Shown: positions 17,051 through 25,568 of the stretch, piece after piece | Layout: each line of letters begins with the position of its first letter | Numbering within the stretch: position 1 is the first letter of the stretch | From: Rhodoferax sp. OV413 | Lineage (GTDB): Bacteria > Pseudomonadota > Gammaproteobacteria > Pseudomonadales > Pseudohongiellaceae | Direction of reading: 5' to 3' | Length of the DNA: 64,000 nucleotides | Assembly (NCBI GenBank): GCA_943330915.2 | Contig: CALQJO020000008.1 | Span: 1 to 64,000 of the forward strand | Position numbers and translations under genes: made by a program | The notes under the pieces: generated by a model | What the model saw: only the letters and a program-made list of their open reading frames with translations | Databases searched by the model: none | What the model was told of the DNA's origin: nothing

Positions 17051-18985
17051 ATGGGCAAACTGTTCAAAATTCTGATGGTTTCATTCGCCGGAATTGTGGT
17101 GCTGCTGATAGGACTGGCCTTTGTGCTGATGTCCGTCATTGACCCAAACCGATATCGTGCTGCGGTGGAGCAGACGGTGGGGCGGCAATCAGGACTGCAG
17201 TTACAGATTGCCGGCGACATGGCATGGACATTCCGCCCGGTGTTTGGCCTGAGTATTGCGGATGTACGCCTGCGTAACCCGGACAGCCCTCAGGAACTTG
17301 CGACTTTTACGACCATCTCGTTGCGGGTAGACCCGGCCGGACTGCTGCGCAGCGAACTGAATATTGAAGAATTTCTGGCAGAAGATCTGCATATCAACTG
17401 GATCGTCGACAGTCAGGGGCAAGGTAACTGGCCCGCACCGGGTAGTGATAATGCACCCGTGATCGTGGAGTCTGGCAGTGCAGAATTACCGATGGCTGTG
17501 AACATCCGGCAAATTCGTGTCAGCAACGCGCGTCTGTCGGTACAGAATCTGCAGAGCGGGTTGAGCATGAGCATACGCGACATCAATCTGGTCAGTCGCG
17601 ATGCCAACATGCAGAATCAGCCGTTCCCGCTGACAATGTCGCTGAATCTGGTGGATGACGCCGCAGCAAGCATGCTTGCCTTTTCGCTGGAAACTACCGT
17701 GTCGTTTGATCGCAGCGGCGGACATCTTGTTCTGGGTGACATGGCGCTTAGCCTCAGTCCTTTGTCACTCAGTGGCGATCTGATATTCGAAAATCTGAAC
17801 ACAAATCCTGTCTGGCAAGCCAATTTACGCAGCAACACTTTCCCGCTGCCACATCTGCTGGCCAATTTTTTTGCGACCGATGAAAACACGTTGCCTCCGC
17901 CCAACCAACAACAACTGACCATTCATCAATTGATCGCCAACGGCGACGCCAATGGATTGAGACTTGAAAGCCTTGAACTGGAACCCGGCGGACAACCAGG
18001 CGCACGCGTGTCACTCAATGCTGATGCTCGGTATGCGACCGATAACGGCCTCCCGCGCATTGGCTATCAACTGAGCAGCGCCGCGTTTGATCTGGATGCC
18101 TGGTTACCATCCCCGGCTGCGGAGCCTGTCGAGGCTGCATCCGCCAGCGCTGCAGACATCGAGCTGCCCGTCGAACTGCTGAACCGGTTAAACCTGCAGG
18201 GCGCCCATTCGATTGATCTGCTGAACGTGGCCGGCATGCAGTTCTCGCCCATGCAGTTCACCTTGTCACTGGAGAACGGTCTGCTCAATTTAGACAGCCG
18301 CGCCACAGGATTCTACGGCGGCAACCTCGAACTGGCGCTGCGCCTGAACAGCCGAAACCGGCCAGCGCAACTGGCCATCACCAGCGAACTGAACAATATC
18401 GATGCCGCTTCTCTGAGTGCGGACATACCACTACTCAACTTTTTAACCGGGCGGTTTGACCTCAATACCACCCATATCATGAGCGGCAACAGCGTCAATG
18501 CGCTGCTGGACAACATCACTGGCAGCAGCCGCATCCTGGTCAGTGAGAGCTCGGTGAACATAGCCATCCTGAAACAGGTGTTCTCCGCCATTTCCGTGCT
18601 CAGCCCCAGTGGCGATATGACCTCTGCGTGGCCCGATGTGGTGCCGATCAATCGCACCGAAGCCGTGTTGAATTTCTCCAATGGCCTCAGCAGCGGTCAG
18701 TCATTTGCTCTGCGCATGGATAATCTTGATATTGCCGGGACGGGCGGCATCAACCAGCAGGAAGGTCGTTTTGATTACCAGCTTGGTTTTACCATGCTGG
18801 GGGAGCCGGCAATTCAATCTATCCGCTTGAACGAAAACTACCGCGACATTGCCTGGCCAATTCGCTGCAATGCCGCCTTCAGTGACTCTGCGGCCAGGTA
18901 TTGCAGCCCCGATCTGCAGAAGGTGCGCGACATGTTTGCGCAGATCGCCAGAGATCGCCTGCGGAATCAGATACCGTCACCATGA
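17051..18985 (+). CDS. asmA: AsmA-family protein
   Basis: AsmA-like proteins are large envelope proteins anchored in the inner membrane and thought to move phospholipid towards the outer membrane. It has an N-terminal anchor (about residues 6-30), then the AsmA motif [49 protein letters not shown], and a C-terminal AsmA_2 region ([29 protein letters not shown]). Length 644 is normal. A GAGG precedes the ATG by 7 nt. It overlaps mutY by an ATGA, an arrangement common in gammaproteobacteria. Confidence 0.9.
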   Translation: MGKLFKILMVSFAGIVVLLIGLAFVLMSVIDPNRYRAAVEQTVGRQSGLQLQIAGDMAWTFRPVFGLSIADVRLRNPDSPQELATFTTISLRVDPAGLLRSELNIEEFLAEDLHINWIVDSQGQGNWPAPGSDNAPVIVESGSAELPMAVNIRQIRVSNARLSVQNLQSGLSMSIRDINLVSRDANMQNQPFPLTMSLNLVDDAAASMLAFSLETTVSFDRSGGHLVLGDMALSLSPLSLSGDLIFENLNTNPVWQANLRSNTFPLPHLLANFFATDENTLPPPNQQQLTIHQLIANGDANGLRLESLELEPGGQPGARVSLNADARYATDNGLPRIGYQLSSAAFDLDAWLPSPAAEPVEAASASAADIELPVELLNRLNLQGAHSIDLLNVAGMQFSPMQFTLSLENGLLNLDSRATGFYGGNLELALRLNSRNRPAQLAITSELNNIDAASLSADIPLLNFLTGRFDLNTTHIMSGNSVNALLDNITGSSRILVSESSVNIAILKQVFSAISVLSPSGDMTSAWPDVVPINRTEAVLNFSNGLSSGQSFALRMDNLDIAGTGGINQQEGRFDYQLGFTMLGEPAIQSIRLNENYRDIAWPIRCNAAFSDSAARYCSPDLQKVRDMFAQIARDRLRNQIPSP

Positions 18986-20082
18986 CCGGCCCCATGACAG
19001 ACACTCGGCCACTGGATTCGGCAACCGTGCTGGACTGGTTCCGTCAACATGGCCGCCACGATCTGCCATGGCAGGCTGACGCTACACCCTACCGAGTCTG
19101 GGTATCGGAGATCATGCTGCAGCAGACGCAGGTGAGCACCGTCATAGCCTATTACCAACGCTTTATGCAGCGCTTCCCCTATCTGCAGATGCTGGCCGCA
19201 GCACCGGTCGATGAAGTGCTGCACCTGTGGACAGGGCTTGGCTACTACGCCCGGGCACGTAACCTGCACAAAACTGCGCAACTGCTCTGTCAAGCGCATG
19301 CCGGCGAATTCCCCGGCAGCCTGGAAGCACTTGAAGCACTGCCTGGCATCGGCCGTTCCACTGCCGGGGCCATTCTGTCGCTGGGCATGGGACAACGCGG
19401 TGTGATTCTGGATGGCAATGTCAAACGCGTGTTGTGCCGCTACTACGCCATCAACCGTTGGGCAGGCGAGACCAACACGCTAAAACACCTCTGGCAACTG
19501 GCCGAGCTGTCCACACCCGCCACCAACGTCGCCCACTACACTCAAGCCATGATGGATCTGGGCGCCACTGTCTGCACCCGCAGCAAACCCGACTGCACAC
19601 GCTGCCCGCTGCGAAGCGATTGCCAGGCGCTGGCCAACAACCAGGTTAGCAGCCTGCCCGTCAGCAAACCGCGCAAAACACTGCCGGTCCGACAGATTTA
19701 TATGCTGCTTTGCCACCAGCAACATCAGGTGTTGCTGCAGCAGCGCCCCGACAAGGGCATCTGGGGCGGCTTATGGAGCCTGCCAGAATTCAGTGACATG
19801 GATACACTGCAAGCGTGGGCCAGCATTCACCACGCCCGGCCGGAACAGAATTGGCCCGTGACCCGACACACGTTCAGCCATTTCCATCTTGATATCACCC
19901 CGGTCCCGGCAATCGCCAACGCCGTCCACATTGCAGAACCTCAGCCAGGATTATGCTGGTATCCTCTGGATCATTCGGTAAAACTCGGCCTGGCAGCCCC
20001 TGTGAAAAAATTGCTACAACAGCTGTATGATGACCGCCTGATCCCCCGATCCCCTGATAAACATTCAACGAGCCTGTTATGA
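18982..20082 (+). CDS. mutY: A/G-specific adenine glycosylase MutY
   Basis: MutY removes adenine mispaired with 8-oxoguanine. Seen in the sequence: the catalytic Glu context [12 protein letters not shown], the helix-hairpin-helix [13 protein letters not shown] followed by the catalytic Asp ([10 protein letters not shown]), the 4Fe-4S cluster cysteines spaced C-X6-C-X2-C-X5-C, and a C-terminal NUDIX-like domain ([18 protein letters not shown]) that reads 8-oxoG. The ATG at 18982 overlaps the asmA stop as ATGA; a second ATG four codons on is possible. Length 366. Confidence 0.96.
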   Translation: MTGPMTDTRPLDSATVLDWFRQHGRHDLPWQADATPYRVWVSEIMLQQTQVSTVIAYYQRFMQRFPYLQMLAAAPVDEVLHLWTGLGYYARARNLHKTAQLLCQAHAGEFPGSLEALEALPGIGRSTAGAILSLGMGQRGVILDGNVKRVLCRYYAINRWAGETNTLKHLWQLAELSTPATNVAHYTQAMMDLGATVCTRSKPDCTRCPLRSDCQALANNQVSSLPVSKPRKTLPVRQIYMLLCHQQHQVLLQQRPDKGIWGGLWSLPEFSDMDTLQAWASIHHARPEQNWPVTRHTFSHFHLDITPVPAIANAVHIAEPQPGLCWYPLDHSVKLGLAAPVKKLLQQLYDDRLIPRSPDKHSTSLL

Positions 20083-20366
20083 CACGAAGTGTTTTTTGCA
20101 AAAAACTCCAGCAACAACTACCCGGGCTGGTGGTTGCGCCCTATCCCGGTGAAAAAGGCAAATTCATCTTTGAAAACATATCCGCACAAGCCTGGCAGCT
20201 ATGGCAGAAACAACAGGTGATGCTGATCAACGAAAAACACCTCAGCATGGCGTCCGCCGACGACCGCCGCTATCTGACCGAACAGATGGACCGCTTTCTG
20301 GCCAACGAAACCTTCGATACAGCCAGCGGATACGTGCCACCCGAGTCCGATACGCAGTCCCGTTAA
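20079..20366 (+). CDS. yggX: Probable Fe(2+)-trafficking protein YggX
   Basis: A 95-residue cytosolic protein linked to iron handling and protection of Fe-S enzymes such as the neighbouring MutY. It begins [17 protein letters not shown] and contains [18 protein letters not shown] and [12 protein letters not shown], the standard YggX pattern including the single N-terminal Cys. Its ATG overlaps the mutY stop (ATGA), the classical mutY-yggX pair. The C-terminus has a short extra tail. Confidence 0.95.
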   Translation: MTRSVFCKKLQQQLPGLVVAPYPGEKGKFIFENISAQAWQLWQKQQVMLINEKHLSMASADDRRYLTEQMDRFLANETFDTASGYVPPESDTQSR

Positions 20367-20403
20367 AACCGCGTTTTACGCCGGGAAAGATCAATTCATG
20401 GGG

Positions 20404-20432
20404 TTGACTCAAAGCGCCGCAACGGTTTTAAT
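20404..20432 (+). promoter_or_regulatory. Sigma-70 promoter of tRNA-Phe
   Basis: A -35 TTGACT (20404-20409) and a -10 TTTAAT (20427-20432) are separated by exactly 17 bases. A GC-rich discriminator (ACGCGCC) follows, typical of stable-RNA promoters under stringent control. The tRNA begins about 40 nt further on. Confidence 0.8.
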
Positions 20433-20478
20433 ACGCGCCTTGTCGCCGGGGCCAACCCCCCATAAGCGCATCTGCATT

Positions 20479-20554
20479 GCCCAGGTAGCTCAGTTGGTAG
20501 AGCAGAGGATTGAAAATCCTCGTGTCGGTGGTTCGATTCCGCCCCTGGGCACCA
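20479..20554 (+). tRNA. tRNA-Phe (anticodon GAA)
   Basis: A 76-nt cloverleaf: acceptor stem GCCCAGG pairs with CCTGGGC, the D-arm is GCTCAGTTGGTAGAGC, the anticodon stem-loop AGGATTGAAAATCCT carries GAA, and the T-arm contains GGTTCGATTCC. The CCA end is encoded. It is a single tRNA with its own promoter and terminator. Confidence 0.98.
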
Positions 20555-20561
20555 AACCCCA

Positions 20562-20589
20562 AAAGCCTCGCGTTAGCGGGGCTTTTTTT
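20562..20589 (+). terminator. Rho-independent terminator after tRNA-Phe
   Basis: A 10-bp stem (20562-20571 with 20576-20585, one T-G wobble) with a GTTA loop is followed by a run of Ts, seven bases after the tRNA CCA. Confidence 0.88.
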
Positions 20590-20686
20590 ATGGGGAACAG
20601 GGGCGGATGAGAACTACCGATGTGGTTCGATAAATTGCGCCAGCAATTTACAACGAGCGCGCCAGCGCGAAGCCCGCAGGGGACAA

Positions 20687-20703
20687 ACAGCCCAAAAGGC
20701 TGT
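20687..20703 (-). terminator. Weak hairpin after the acyl-CoA ligase gene
   Basis: ACAGCC and GGCTGT form a 6-bp stem around a 5-nt loop, 31 nt past the ligase stop, followed on the minus strand by TTTGT. The T-tract is poor, so termination is only possible. The rest of the 20590-20734 gap has nothing recognisable beyond GC-rich GCGC runs. Confidence 0.4.
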
Positions 20704-20734
20704 CTGGATTCAAGCGCGCAGTTAAACAGGTAAT

Positions 20735-22369
20735 TCAGCAGTTGGATGGTTGGGTGTCCCAGATATCAGCATACCGCCCGCGCAGAACCTTCTTGTCGAT
20801 CTTGCCTGTTGCTGTCAGCGGCACGCTGTCAAAGATCACCTTGTCCGGCTTCCACCACTTCACAATGTGTGGCGCCAGAAAAGTCTGCACTGCATCTTCG
20901 GTGAGTTCGACACCGTCATGGCATTCGATCACCAGCACAGGCCGCTCTTCCCATTTGGGATGCGGCACACCGATCACAGCGGCGATTTTTACGCCAGGGC
21001 AGCCAACCGCGACGTTTTCCAGGTCGATGGAGGAAATCCATTCTCCGCCCGACTTGATCACATCCTTCTTACGGTCGGTGATGCGCATAAAGCCGGCGGC
21101 GTCGATGGTGGCGATGTCGCCGGTATCAAACCAGCCGTCTGCGTTAGTGGCGTCACTGTCCTTGCGGAAATAGCGGCGGATGGTCCACGGCCCTCGCACC
21201 AGCAGCGCGCCAGCGTTGTTGCCGTCCCACGGCAGGTCGCGGCCATCTTCGTCCACGATCTTGAGCTCGATGCCAAACTGCAGGCGGCCCTGCCGTGTCC
21301 AGATGGCTTCGTCCATCGCCTCTTCGCCGGCCTCGGCCAACTCTGGCGTGGGTGTTGCGATCACCCCCAGCGGACAGGTCTCGGTCATGCCCCAGATCTG
21401 CAGCACACGAACACCGTACTTTTTCTTGAAGCCCTCCGCCATCGCGCGCGGCACTGCCGACCCGCCGATGACCACGCGTTGCAAACTGCCGGGTGTCTCG
21501 CCGGTCTTTTCTAGATGTGCGAGATACATGGTCCAGATTGTTGGCACGCCACCGGAGAACGTCACTCCCTCGCTGACAATGAGTTCCTGCAGGCTTGCGC
21601 CGTCCATCTTGTCACACGGGAACACCAGCTTGCAGCCATTGATCGGTGCGGCAAACGGCAGGCCCCAGGCCGTGGCGTGATACAGCGAAGAGCAGGGCAT
21701 CACCACATCGAAGGCATCAAATCCAAACGCGCTCGCCAGCCCCGACGCCATGGCGTGCAGCACCACCGCGCGGTGCGAATACAGCACACCCTTGGGATCG
21801 CCCGTGGTGCCCGATGTGTAGCACAGAAACGCGCCCAAATTTTCCTCGACCACCGGCCAGGCAAAATCGGCGCTCTCCTTGTCAAGCAGGCTCTCATACC
21901 CCAATGCGCCAACGGCGCCGGGCGTCAGGCGCGCGTCGTCCGATAACATCACATAGGTTTTGATAGTGTTCAGGTAGGGCGCAATGCGCTCGACCACGGC
22001 AAGGAAGTTGCGGTCGAACAACAGTACCGAGCTTTCGGCGTGATTGATGGTGTAGATGATCTGATCGTCGTACAGCCGCGGGTTGGCGGTGTGCAGCACC
22101 GCGCCAATCCCCGGCACCGCATAAAACAATTCGAAATGCCGATGCGTGTTCCAGGCGAGACTGGTTACCCGGTCGCCTTGCGTGACGCCCAGGCGCTTCA
22201 GTGCGCTGGCAGCCTGCCCCGCTCGCGTCAGCGCGTCGGCATAGGTGTATCGCCACATGGGTTCGTCCACGAGGCGCGTAACGATCTCGCGTCGCGCATG
22301 CGCGCTCGCCGCGAACTTCAGTATATCGATGATTTGCAGCGGCGGTGTCTGCATCAAGCCTGCGGTCAT
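20735..22369 (-). CDS. Fatty-acid/short-chain acyl-CoA ligase (AMP-forming)
   Basis: A 544-residue member of the ANL superfamily that activates a carboxylic acid to its CoA thioester via an acyl-adenylate. Motifs: the P-loop YTSGTTGDPKGV, the IWGMTET core, the hinge GWFDTGDIATID and the C-terminal catalytic Lys in TATGKIDKKVLRG. The pattern ITDRKKDVIKSGGEWISSIDLEN and overall layout resemble the AlkK/DmdB group (medium-chain acids or 3-methylmercaptopropionate). Substrate cannot be fixed by eye; with no other DMSP gene nearby DmdB is only one option. A GGGAG ribosome site stands 5 nt before the ATG. Stands alone, apart from the remnant upstream. Confidence 0.88.
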   Translation of the reverse strand: MTAGLMQTPPLQIIDILKFAASAHARREIVTRLVDEPMWRYTYADALTRAGQAASALKRLGVTQGDRVTSLAWNTHRHFELFYAVPGIGAVLHTANPRLYDDQIIYTINHAESSVLLFDRNFLAVVERIAPYLNTIKTYVMLSDDARLTPGAVGALGYESLLDKESADFAWPVVEENLGAFLCYTSGTTGDPKGVLYSHRAVVLHAMASGLASAFGFDAFDVVMPCSSLYHATAWGLPFAAPINGCKLVFPCDKMDGASLQELIVSEGVTFSGGVPTIWTMYLAHLEKTGETPGSLQRVVIGGSAVPRAMAEGFKKKYGVRVLQIWGMTETCPLGVIATPTPELAEAGEEAMDEAIWTRQGRLQFGIELKIVDEDGRDLPWDGNNAGALLVRGPWTIRRYFRKDSDATNADGWFDTGDIATIDAAGFMRITDRKKDVIKSGGEWISSIDLENVAVGCPGVKIAAVIGVPHPKWEERPVLVIECHDGVELTEDAVQTFLAPHIVKWWKPDKVIFDSVPLTATGKIDKKVLRGRYADIWDTQPSNC

Positions 22370-22466
22370 GGTGGCTCCCAGTATTTTATAGTTGTAACAG
22401 GCTAGCGCTTAATTTCCGCCAGTGGCCCCACCCCAACTTCACGGATACTTTTGGAGTATGGAAGAG

Positions 22467-22931
22467 TTACTCGGGCTTGCGAAACTTTAATGTCATCCTG
22501 TCGCTTTCACCAATGGCTAAATATATTTCACGATCCACATTCCTCAGCCGAAGATCTGGCGGCAGCGTCCAGACTCCCTGCGGATAGTCTTTGGTATCTT
22601 TCGGGTTGGCATTGATCTCGGATGATTCAACAAACTCGAATCCGGCTGCGGCCGCTAGCTCCTTGACATAGTCTTCGGTCACGTAGCCGGTGGTTTGCAT
22701 CACGTCCATACCGGACCCCTGTGGAGCCCTGTGCTCAACAACACCCAGGATGCCGCCGGGTTTTAAGGCCTCGTAAAAAGCCTCAAAGTATTCAGCCTCA
22801 AGACCGGCCATAATCCAGTTGTGAACGTTTCGAAAAGTCAGGGCCATGTCGGCGCCTTCAGCGGGTCCGATGACCGTCTCATTTGGAGGCAACAGGTGGC
22901 GTATTATCGCCTTGCCATAACTGCGGGGCAT
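22467..22931 (-). pseudogene. 5'-truncated SAM-dependent methyltransferase remnant
   Basis: The 154 codons match the C-terminal half of predicted periplasmic/cytosolic methyltransferases of the COG4798 type: ADMALTFRNVHNW, then the LKPGGILGVVEHRAPQGSG strand-turn and AAAGFEFVESSEINANPKDTKD. The N-terminal half with the glycine-rich SAM-binding loop (about 100 residues in relatives) is missing. Upstream, only 11 nt separate the first ATG from the yceI stop, and no ribosome site is visible. I infer a deletion that fused the tail of this gene to the end of yceI; a translated partial protein could still be made by read-through but could hardly bind SAM. Confidence 0.75.
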
Positions 22932-22942
22932 CGTCGTTGTTT

Positions 22943-23512
22943 TTATTGCGAAAATACATTCACTTCAATGCGAATCTCGTTGGGCAAGGCCACGGTATCT
23001 GACCACCAACCTGTGCCGACTTCAAAATCCAGACGATTGACCGTCACCTCGCTGGTCAGGTTAAAGCGTGGACGACCGTCCTGCATCTCCATGCCCAACG
23101 TAAAGGGAAAGCTGATCGGGTGCGTTTTATCACGAATCGTCAGTTGACCATCTGCGACGAAGGCGCTGCCCGATTCCAGGCGACACTGGGTAGCCTGGAA
23201 GGTGGCCATCGGAAACTCTGCTGCATTGAACATATCAACATCCAGCAGGTATTCCTTCACTTCGGAGGTGTCAACGTAGATCTCGGCGATGGGGATGCTG
23301 ACATTGATGGCGCAAGCGCCAGGGTTGGCAGCGTCTATATCGAACGTTGCCTGCACATTTCTGAATTCGCCCTGACCCGGCACATCTTCGTAGGCGTAAT
23401 GGAAGATCACACGGGACTCGCCGGGTGAGAGTGTCCACGTAGCGGCTTGCGCTGATACGCCAACGAATGCGGTAAGTGAAAGAAGTGCTGTGAAAGAGCG
23501 CAGTGTTCGCAT
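22943..23512 (-). CDS. YceI-family periplasmic lipid-binding protein
   Basis: YceI proteins are lipocalin-like barrels that bind isoprenoid or amide lipids in the periplasm. The 189-residue protein has a clear signal peptide (LLSLTAFVGVSAQAA), then the family pattern WTLSPGESRVIFHY, a central FPMATFQATQC strand and GQLTIRDKTHPISFPFTLG. It is divergent from the PQQ-type sugar dehydrogenase gene, with a 123-bp gap between. Confidence 0.88.
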   Translation of the reverse strand: MRTLRSFTALLSLTAFVGVSAQAATWTLSPGESRVIFHYAYEDVPGQGEFRNVQATFDIDAANPGACAINVSIPIAEIYVDTSEVKEYLLDVDMFNAAEFPMATFQATQCRLESGSAFVADGQLTIRDKTHPISFPFTLGMEMQDGRPRFNLTSEVTVNRLDFEVGTGWWSDTVALPNEIRIEVNVFSQ

Positions 23513-23635
23513 GACAGGGTGACTCCGGGATTAAATTTGAGTAAGGTATAGAACTTGCTGTTTGTCGGCATTTTAATGTGTTTGACCCGATACTACGAGT
23601 CGCTTGTTGTGGACATTTTAGAGGAGAAGTGAGAG

Positions 23636-24790
23636 ATGATACGTCGTACTGTATTTATGCTTGCCGGCGCTGGTTTATTGCTGGCTGCAACCGCTGTCAG
23701 TGCGCAAGAACGCACTTACACCGCAGCCCAGCATGACTATCGGGTTGTTCCTGTTGCCGATGGTTTGGTGCAGCCATGGTCAATGGCCTGGTTGCCGAAT
23801 GGCGATATGCTGGTCACCGAAAAGCCGGGGCGCCTGCGAATAATCCGCGATGGCAACCTCCTGCCTGAACCAGTTTCCGGTGTACCCGAAGTGTTTTACC
23901 AAGGTCAGGGTGGCCTGTTTGAGGTGCTGCCTCATCCGGATTTTGCAACCAATCAGACAATTTTTCTGAGTTTTGCCAAACCTGTTGGCGACAATTCAAC
24001 AACGGCGATCATTCGCGCGCGTCTGGAAAATGGCAACCTCACCGACGTGACTGAGATTTTTGCAGCCAATGCAAGCGGTCGCAGTCACTACGGCGGGAAG
24101 ATGATTTTTGATCAGGAAGGTCAACTGTTCCTGACACTGGGCGACCGCCAGGCGCCTTCAACAGGCGATTTGGCCGCACATCCCGCGCAGGATCTCAGCA
24201 ACCATGCCGGTGTCATCGTGCGCCTGAATGAAGACGGTACGGTGCCCAGTGACAATCCCTTCACAGGTCAGAGCGGCGCGTTGCCAGAGATTTGGAGCTA
24301 TGGGCACCGCAGCCCGCAGGGCATGGCTATTCACCCACAAACCGGTGATCTGTGGATGACCGAGCATGGCCCGCAGGGCGGTGATGAGCTCAACCTGATC
24401 AAGCCGGGTGCCAACTATGGATGGCCCGTTGTTGGTTATGGTGTTAACTATGGAACCAGCTCACCGATACATGAGCGGCAGACGATGACAGGCATGGAGT
24501 CACCCACACGTTTCTGGGTGCCGTCCATTGCAGCATCTGGGCTGGTGATCTACAGCGGTGACAAGTTCCCGCAGTGGCAGGGCGATATTTTTGTAGGCGG
24601 CCTTGCAGGCCAGCTGATTTCCAGGCTGGAGATGAGTGAAGACTTCCGCAGCGTTGTCCGTGAGGAAGAGTTGCTTTACGGCATGGGCCGTATCCGTGAC
24701 ATCCGCGAAGGACCTGATGGTTACATCTATGCTGCCCTCGAAGATCGTCAGGGCGCACCCACTGCAATTGTCAGGATGGAACCGCTGTAA
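23636..24790 (+). CDS. PQQ-dependent aldose sugar dehydrogenase (YliI type)
   Basis: A secreted soluble quinoprotein of the glucose/sorbosone dehydrogenase family that oxidises aldoses to lactones. It has a signal peptide (residues 1-24, ending VSAQ) and the six-bladed propeller signatures PWSMAWLPNGDMLVTEKPGRL, GHRSPQGMAIHPQTGDLWMTEHGPQGGDELNLI and NYGWPVVGYGVNYG. Length 384. A GAGGAG stands about 10 nt before the ATG. PQQ synthesis genes are not in the window. It ends at a strong hairpin shared with the convergent nitroreductase. Confidence 0.9.
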   Translation: MIRRTVFMLAGAGLLLAATAVSAQERTYTAAQHDYRVVPVADGLVQPWSMAWLPNGDMLVTEKPGRLRIIRDGNLLPEPVSGVPEVFYQGQGGLFEVLPHPDFATNQTIFLSFAKPVGDNSTTAIIRARLENGNLTDVTEIFAANASGRSHYGGKMIFDQEGQLFLTLGDRQAPSTGDLAAHPAQDLSNHAGVIVRLNEDGTVPSDNPFTGQSGALPEIWSYGHRSPQGMAIHPQTGDLWMTEHGPQGGDELNLIKPGANYGWPVVGYGVNYGTSSPIHERQTMTGMESPTRFWVPSIAASGLVIYSGDKFPQWQGDIFVGGLAGQLISRLEMSEDFRSVVREEELLYGMGRIRDIREGPDGYIYAALEDRQGAPTAIVRMEPL

Positions 24791-24795
24791 TCGCT

Positions 24796-24830
24796 GCGGC
24801 CAGGGTGAGTAATCTCCTCACCCTGGCCGC
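24796..24830. terminator. Hairpin between convergent genes
   Basis: A perfect 14-bp inverted repeat (24796-24809 with 24817-24830) with a 7-nt loop lies five bases after the sugar dehydrogenase stop and four before the nitroreductase stop. No T-tract follows on either side, so it may act with Rho or as an RNA-stabilising end rather than as an intrinsic terminator. Confidence 0.6.
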
Positions 24831-24834
24831 ACAA

Positions 24835-25512
24835 TCAGTCCTCAAACCCCACAAACTTAGCCGCTTCATCCACTGATTTGCGTTTTGAGACCACGGCATT
24901 GGCCGGAAAAGTCTCATCCGGCCAACCCATCGCCACACAGGTCTGAATCACTTGATCGTCGGGGATACCGGCCTGTTCGCGCACCACCGGGCTTTGCATG
25001 ATGCCCTGACTGTTAATCACGCAGCCCAGCCCGCGTGACCAAGCGGCATTGACCAGACAGTTGACAACGCCGCCGCAGTCGAAGGGCGCTATGTCACTAC
25101 CTTGAATAGATTTGTCATAGGTCACCACAATGGAGACCGGCGCATCAAACTGACGGAAACCGCGCAGCACCCAGTCCTGGCGTTTTTCTTTATCCTCGCG
25201 GGCGATACCCATGGCGCCAAACAATTGTTTAGCAATCTCGATCTGGCGATCGCGGTGAATCCCTTCGTAACCTGGCCCCAAACGGAACTCACGGCTGTCG
25301 GGCACGCCGGCAAGATTGCGTTCAACATTGCCGGCGCGGATACGGTCAAGCACCTCGCCCGCAACCACATAGAAATTCCAGGGCTGAGTGTTCAGCGAGG
25401 TTGGCGCGCGCATCGCCAATTCCAATATCTCGCGGATCAGCGCCTGCGGCACCGGCTTTTTTGTATACCCACGAATACTGCGTCGGCCACGAACTACGTC
25501 ATCAAATTCCAC
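24835..25512 (-). CDS. Nitroreductase-family FMN oxidoreductase
   Basis: A 225-residue flavoprotein reducing nitro groups, quinones or similar with NAD(P)H. Family features: RRSIRGYTKKPVPQALI near the N-terminus (phosphate contact Arg-Arg-Ser), MRAPTSLNTQPWNFYVV, then GCVINSQGI and the C-terminal VAMGWPDETFPANAVVSKRK. No signal peptide. Physiological substrate unknown. It is a single gene convergent with the sugar dehydrogenase. Confidence 0.88.
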   Translation of the reverse strand: MEFDDVVRGRRSIRGYTKKPVPQALIREILELAMRAPTSLNTQPWNFYVVAGEVLDRIRAGNVERNLAGVPDSREFRLGPGYEGIHRDRQIEIAKQLFGAMGIAREDKEKRQDWVLRGFRQFDAPVSIVVTYDKSIQGSDIAPFDCGGVVNCLVNAAWSRGLGCVINSQGIMQSPVVREQAGIPDDQVIQTCVAMGWPDETFPANAVVSKRKSVDEAAKFVGFED

Positions 25513-25568
25513 AGCGCTCTCCCTGACACTACATAGCTTTGCACACGTCTGTTTTATGGGCCGCAGCC

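Noticed and set aside
20750-21514. A 254-codon + strand frame opposite the acyl-CoA ligase
   Set aside because: Antisense shadow of a GC-rich gene; no ribosome site and no domain.
24796-24830. An intrinsic terminator between sugar dehydrogenase and nitroreductase
   Set aside because: The 14-bp stem is perfect but neither strand has a T-tract, so it is listed as a hairpin with reduced confidence rather than as a firm intrinsic terminator.
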